Positions 59,801 through 64,000 of a DNA stretch of 64,000 bases are shown here, piece by piece; position 1 is the stretch's first letter; every line of letters begins with the position of its first letter. The stretch is taken from NCBI RefSeq assembly GCF_000499845.2, contig NC_023755.2, positions 28,392,217 through 28,456,216 on the forward strand, given 5' to 3'. This stretch comes from Phaseolus vulgaris (lineage: Eukaryota; Streptophyta; Magnoliopsida; Fabales; Fabaceae). The notes beneath the pieces are model-generated. The model was not told the origin of the DNA and searched no databases. It saw only the letters and a program-made list of their open reading frames with translations. Position numbers and translations under genes: made by a program.

Positions 59801-62800
59801 TTCAAAGATATCGTAAGTGTTTTCAATCAATTAATAGCGAAAAGAACAAGTTGCAAACATTTAGTTAAGTAATACGCTTGTTTTCAATAGTTAAGATACT
59901 TTTAAACTATTATTATACAGAACATTCACTTTCTTATAGTTTCCAAGGTTATAAAACCTTAAATTGTAAATGAAAGAAGTATTAAACATATCAAAATACA
60001 ATTTTAACACATGAAATTGTTTTTCAAAGATATCATAAGTGTTTCAATCAATTAATAGACCTTAGATTGTAAAAGAAGTATTGAACATATCAAAATATAA
60101 TTTGAACACATGAAATGGGTTTTCAAAGGTATCATAAGTGTTTGAATCAATTAGTAGACCTTAGATTGTAAAAAAAATATTAAACATATGAAAACACAAT
60201 TTTAAACACATGAAATTGTTTTTCAAAGATATTCATAAGTGTTTCAATCAATTAATAGAATAAGATTGTAAAAGAAATATTAAACATATCAAAACAAAAT
60301 TTTACACACATGAAATTGGTTTTCAAAGATATCGTAAGTGTTTTCAATCAATTAATAGCGAAAAGAACAAGTTGCAAACATTTGGTTAAGTAATACCCTT
60401 GTTTTCAATAGTTAAGATACTTTTAAACTATTATTATACAGAACATTCACTTTGTTATAGTTTCCAAGGCTATAAAACCTTAGATTGTAAATGAATGAAG
60501 TATTAAACATATCAAAACACAATTTTAACACATGAAATTGGTTTGCAAGGATATCATAAGTGTTTTCAATCAATTAATAGCGAAAAGCACAAGTTGCAAA
60601 CATTTAGTTAAGTAATACGTTTGTTTTCAATAGTTAAGATACTTTTAAACTATTATTATACAGAACATTCACTTTCTTATAGTTTCCAAGGTTATAAAAC
60701 CTTAGATTGTAAATGAATGAAGTATTAAACATATCAAAACACAATTTTAACACATGAAATTGTTTTTCAAAGATATCATAAGTGTTTCAATCAATTAATA
60801 TACCTTAGATTGTAAAAGAAGTATTGAACATATCAAAATATAATTTGAACACATGAAATGGTTTTTCAAAGGTATCATAAGTGTTTGAATCAATTAATAG
60901 ACCTTAGATTGTAAAAAATATATTAAACATATGAAAACACAATTTTAAACACATGAAATTGTTTTTCAAAGATATTCATAAGTGTTTCAATCAATTAATA
61001 GACTAAGATTGTAAAAGAAATACTAAACATATCAAAACAAAATTTTACACACATGAAATTGGTTTTCAAAGATATCGTAAGTGTTTTCAATCAATTAATA
61101 GCGAAAAGAACAAGTTGCAAACATTTGGTTAAGTAATACGCTTGTTTTCAATAGTTAAGATACTTTTAAACTATTATTATACAGAACATTCACTTTGTTA
61201 TAGTTTCCAAAGTTATAAAACCTTAGATTGTAAATGAATGAAGTATTAAACATATCAAAACACAATTTTAACACATGAAATTGGTTTTCAAAGATATCGT
61301 AAGTGTTTTCAATCAATTAATAGCGAAAAGAACAGGTTGCAAACATTTAGTTAAGTAATACGCTTGTTTTCAATAGCTAAGATACTTTTAAACTATTATT
61401 ATACAGAACATTCACTTTCTTATAGTTTCCAAGGTTATAAAACCTTAGATTGTAAATGAAAGAAGTATTAAACATATCAAAACACAATTTTAACACATGA
61501 AATTGTTTTTCAAAGATATCATAAGTGTTTCAATCAATTAATAGACCTTAGATTGTAAAAGAAGTATTGAACATATCAAAATATAATTTGAACACATGAA
61601 ATGGTTTTTCAAAGGTATCATAAGTGTTTGATTCAATTAATAGACCTTAGATTGTAAAAAATATATTAAACATATGAAAACACAATTTTAAACACATGAA
61701 ATTGTTTTTGAAAGATATTCATAAGTGTTTCAATCAATTAATAGACTAAGATTGTAAAAGAAATATTAAACATATCAAAACACAATTTTTCACACATGAA
61801 ATTGGTTTTCAAGGATATCATAAGTGTTTTCAATCAATTAATAGCGAAAAGCACAAGTTGCAAACATTTAGTTAAGTAATACGTTTGTTTTCAATAGTTA
61901 AGATACTTTTAAACTATTATTATACAGAACATTCTCTTTCTTATAGTTTCCAAGGTTATAAAACCTTAGATTGTAAATGAATGAAGTATTAAACATATCA
62001 AAACACAATTTTAACACATGAAATTGTTTTTCAAAGATATCATAAGTGTTTCAATCAATTAATAGACCTTAGATTGTAAAAGAAGTCTTGAACATATCAA
62101 AATATAATTTGAACACATGAAATTGGTTTTCAAAGATATCGTAAGTGTTTTCAATCAATTAATAGCGAAAAGAACAAGTTGCAAACATTTAGTTAAGTAA
62201 TACGCTTGTTTTCAATAGTTAAGATACTTTTAAACTATTATTATACAAAACATTCACTTTGTTATAGTTTCCAAGGTTATAAAACCTTAGATTGTAAATG
62301 AAAGAAGTATTAAACATATCAAAACACAATTTTAACACATGAAATTGTTTTTCAAAGATATCATTAGTGTTTCAATCAATTAATAGACCTTAGATTGTAA
62401 AAGAAGTATTGAACATATCAAAATATAATTTGAACTCTTGAAATGGGTTTTCAAAGGTATCATAAGTGTTTGAATCAATTAGTAGACCTTAGATTGTAAA
62501 AAAAATATTAAACATATGAAAACACAATTTTAAACACATGAAATTGTTTTTCAAAGATATTCATAAGTGTTTCAATCAATTAATAGAATAAGATTGTAAA
62601 AGAAATATTAAACATATCAAAACAAATTTTACACACATAAAACTGGTTTTCAAAGATATCGTAAGTGTTTTCAATCAATTAATAGCGAAAAGAACAAGTT
62701 GCAAACATTTGGTTAAGTAATACCCTTGTTTTCAATAGTTAAGATACTTTTAAACTATTATTATACAGAACATTCACTTTGTTATAGTTTCCAAGGCTAT

Positions 62801-64000
62801 AAAACCTTAGATTGTAAATGAAAGAAGTATTAAACATATCAAAACACAATTTTAACACATGAAATTGTTTTTCAAAGATATCATAAGTGTTTCAATCAAT
62901 TAATAGACCTTAGATTGTAAAAGAAGTATTGAACATATCAAAATATAATTTCAACACATGAAATTGTTTTTCAAAGCTATCATAAGTCTTTGAATCAATT
63001 AATAGACCTTAGATTGTAAAAAATATATTAAACATATGAAAACACAATTTTAAACACATGAAATTGTTTTTCAAAGATATTCATAAGTGTTTCAATCAAT
63101 TAATAGACTAAGATTGTAAAACAAATATTAAACATATCAAAACACAATTTTACACACATGAAATTGGTTTTCAAAGATATCATAAGTGTTTACAATCAAT
63201 TAATAGCGAAAAGAACAAGTTGCAAACATTTAGTTAAGTAATACGCTTGTTTTCAATAGTTAAGATACTTTTAAATTATTATTATACAGAACATTCACTT
63301 TCTTATAGTTTCCAAGGTTATAAAACCTTAGATTGTAAATGAAAGATGTATTAAACAAATCAAAACACAATTTTAACACATGAAATTGTTTTTCAAAGAT
63401 ATCATAAGTGTTTCAATCAATTAATAGACCTTAGATTGTAAAAGAAGTATTGAACATACCAAAATACAATTTGAACACATGAAATAGTTTTTCAAAGGTA
63501 TGATAAGTGTTTGAATAAATTAATAGACCTTAGATTGTAAAAAATATATTAAACATATTAAAACACAATTTTAAGCACATGAAATTGTTTTTCAATGATA
63601 TTCATAAGTGTTTCAATCAATTAATAGACTAAGATTGTAAAAGAAATATTAAACATATGAAAACACAATTTTAAACACATGAAATTGGTTTTCAAAGATA
63701 TCATAAGTGTTTTCAATCAATTAATAGCGAAAAGAACAAGTTGCAAACATTTAGTTAAGTAATACGCTTGTTTTCAATAGTTAAGATACTTTTAAACTAT
63801 TATTATACAAAACATTCACTTTGTTATAGTTTCCAAGGTTATAAAACCTTAGATTGTAAATGAAAGAAGTATTAAACATATAAAAACACAATTTTAACAC
63901 ATGAAATTGTTTTTTCAAAGATATCATAAGTGTTTCAATCAATTAATAGACCTTAGATTGTAAAAGAAGTATTGAACATATCAAAATATAATTTGAACAC
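56836..64000. repeat. Satellite array, right segment (521-bp units with short variants)
   Basis: Anchors lie at 57243, 57764, 58285, 58806, 59327, 59848, 60369, 60591, 61112, 61334, 61855, 62176, 62696, 63217 and 63738. Spacings are 521 bp (one 520), except two of 222 bp and one of 321 bp. All complete third subunits carry the ATTAAACATAT-type segment that the 508 class lacks. The array begins with GATTGTAAATG at the Tat LTR and runs off the window end. Confidence 0.95.

Overview
This is eukaryotic plant repeat DNA with no host gene that I can support. About 25 kb is an AT-rich satellite (1-2075, 8120-17982, 25729-31742, 56836-64000). The rest is LTR retrotransposons of the Ty3/gypsy superfamily, inserted into the satellite and into each other. 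The satellite unit is 508 or 521 bp. That is close to the 528-bp subtelomeric khipu satellite of common bean (Phaseolus) as I remember it, so a Phaseolus/Vigna-type legume is my best guess. The species and the khipu identity are inference, because I could not align anything.

Layout: (1) satellite 1-2075. (2) Copy 1, 2076-8119, minus strand: a polymerase-less relative of CRM chromoviruses, TSD TAGAC. (3) Satellite 8120-17982. (4) Element B, 17983-25728, plus strand: a nearly intact CRM-like element with 977-bp LTRs that look identical, one 1-bp frameshift, TSD ACAAG. (5) Satellite 25729-31742. (6) A Tat-lineage element, 31743-56835, minus strand, with gag, protease, RT, two RNase H domains and integrase, plus an intron-containing gene on the opposite strand. 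Its 3' LTR is cut down to about 57 bp. Two further elements sit inside it: copy 2 (34183-40281, plus, polymerase-less, TSD AGGCC), which splits the antisense gene, and copy 3 (48634-56408, plus, full-length CRM-like, TSD CTCCT), which splits the 5' LTR. (7) Satellite 56836-64000.

How the parts fit: copies 1, 2 and 3 share related LTRs, the same primer-binding site, homologous leaders and closely related Gag-protease. Copies 1 and 2 have lost RT, RNase H and the catalytic residues of integrase but keep most of a long reading frame, and the LTRs of copy 2 look identical. The simplest reading is a non-autonomous family moved in trans by copy 3-like elements. In copy 3 and element B the polyprotein runs into the 3' LTR, as in centromere-targeting CRM elements.

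The satellite unit resolves into four ~100-bp subunits, one carrying a ~122-bp insertion. Units gain or lose whole subunits (596, 321 and 222 bp), and multi-unit blocks have been duplicated recently. No tRNA, rRNA or CRISPR was seen.
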